From Rheum nobile (taxonomy: Eukaryota > Streptophyta > Magnoliopsida > Caryophyllales > Polygonaceae), in assembly GCA_027886185.1 (NCBI GenBank), contig WOAB01000501.1, positions 1,054,001 through 1,118,000 of the forward strand: a stretch of 64,000 bases of DNA, given 5' to 3'. Positions 63,688-64,000 of this stretch are shown here, one piece after another (position 1 is the first letter of the stretch; every line of letters starts with the position of its first letter). Under the pieces are notes generated by a model. That model did not search any database. It had not been told where the DNA came from and worked only from the letters and a program-made list of their open reading frames with translations. A program made the translations under genes and the position numbers.

Positions 63688-64000
63688 ATGTCTCGCAACA
63701 ACGGACCTGAACTCGGTGTCTCCATCAACAAGCCATACATTCTTAAGAATTGACAAATCAACTGGTGGACGCAACAACTCATTGGCTTCATGCAAACCAA
63801 CGACATGCAATGCTGGTATGTCTTGGAGAATGGGAACTATCCTAAGCCAACTGATACAAAGGATCCCACCAAGCTTCTACCTATCTCTGAATGGACTCAA
63901 GAGCATTTCAATCAACAAGAAAAGAATGCCAAGGCTCGTCAATACATCCTGAATGCATTGACAAAAACCGATCAAGACAAAGTCATTAGCATCAACAATG
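63688..64000 (+). pseudogene. gag: Gag start of Copia I
   Basis: MSRNNGPELGVSINKPYILK from 63688, a TGA at 63751-63753 where SIRE gags have Trp (TGG to TGA), then INWWTQQLIGFMQTNDMQCW, ENGNYPKPTDTKDPTK and AKARQYILNALTKTDQDKVI. It is cut by the window edge. This N-terminus is the part missing from element H. Confidence 0.85.

Larger units (their letters stand above)
62793..64000 (+). mobile_element. SIRE-type Copia element I, 5' end (runs off the window)
   Basis: LTR 62793-63633 (841 bp, TGTTGGAATGG...GATCCTACA), primer site 63636-63647 and the start of gag. The LTR aligns with that of H at 53375-54214. AGTTCC/GGAACT is again frequent: about 7 in 1.2 kb. Confidence 0.9.

Overview
This window reads as intergenic, transposon-dominated DNA of a flowering plant, probably a eudicot. 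The evidence is stacked plant LTR retrotransposons (Ty1/copia, Ty3/gypsy chromovirus and Tat types), two Cassandra elements carrying 5S rRNA-like LTRs, an L1-type LINE, hAT-type and Mutator-type non-autonomous DNA elements, and tRNA-iMet type primer sites. I found no host gene I would defend. All long reading frames belong to mobile elements, and almost all are broken. The species cannot be told from the sequence.

Layout. 1-16682 is a nested stack in minus orientation. An old Tnt1-like Copia (K, 5684-16682, 3' end lost) was split by Cassandra 2 (7783-8301), a solo LTR (5699-6304), Cassandra 1 (5288-5683) and a composite Gypsy unit L (9633-15639, perfect CCATG target duplication). A Gypsy element N (342-5287, continuing left of the window) appears to sit inside Cassandra 1, and two hAT-type MITEs sit inside N. 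16683-21355 is AT-rich DNA with no gene. It holds a Mutator-like element (18239-19532, 9-bp target duplication), a second element with long terminal inverted repeats (about 19990-20860), and two diverged exon-like segments. 21361-24766 is a gutted Tat-type Gypsy (D) whose interior is replaced by another family's LTR. 24999-35027 is a whole but decayed Tat-type Gypsy (E; target duplication TATAC) with gag, protease, RT, two RNase H domains and integrase on the plus strand. E also carries an opposite-strand gene interrupted by three GT-AG introns. 35190-36811 holds a LINE RNase H scrap and a truncated Tat element F. 36812-54214 is a SIRE-type Copia (H, 5' end missing) with an extra gene after pol. 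H is split in gag by a 9.3-kb chromovirus G (36911-46179, target duplication GCTTG). 55022-61608 is an L1 LINE fragment split by a young Copia J (55188-59973, target duplication TTGCT). From 62793 a second SIRE-type Copia (I) runs off the right edge.

How the parts relate. Target duplications and restored reading frames give a relative order of insertion: K before Cassandra 1 and 2, the solo LTR and L; Cassandra 1 before N; N before its MITEs; H before G; LINE before J. Four patterns deserve follow-up. (1) E carries a spliced-looking antisense gene, and its introns could only persist because the genomic RNA is transcribed from the other strand. (2) GC-rich hairpins sharing the core GCGGTCGC recur in unrelated LTR families and in one gag frame, and their number differs between the two LTRs of G. 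(3) The hexamer AGTTCC/GGAACT is about ten-fold over-represented through all of H, coding and non-coding, on both strands. (4) The extra gene of H has its own TATA-like box and leader. All counts are by eye.
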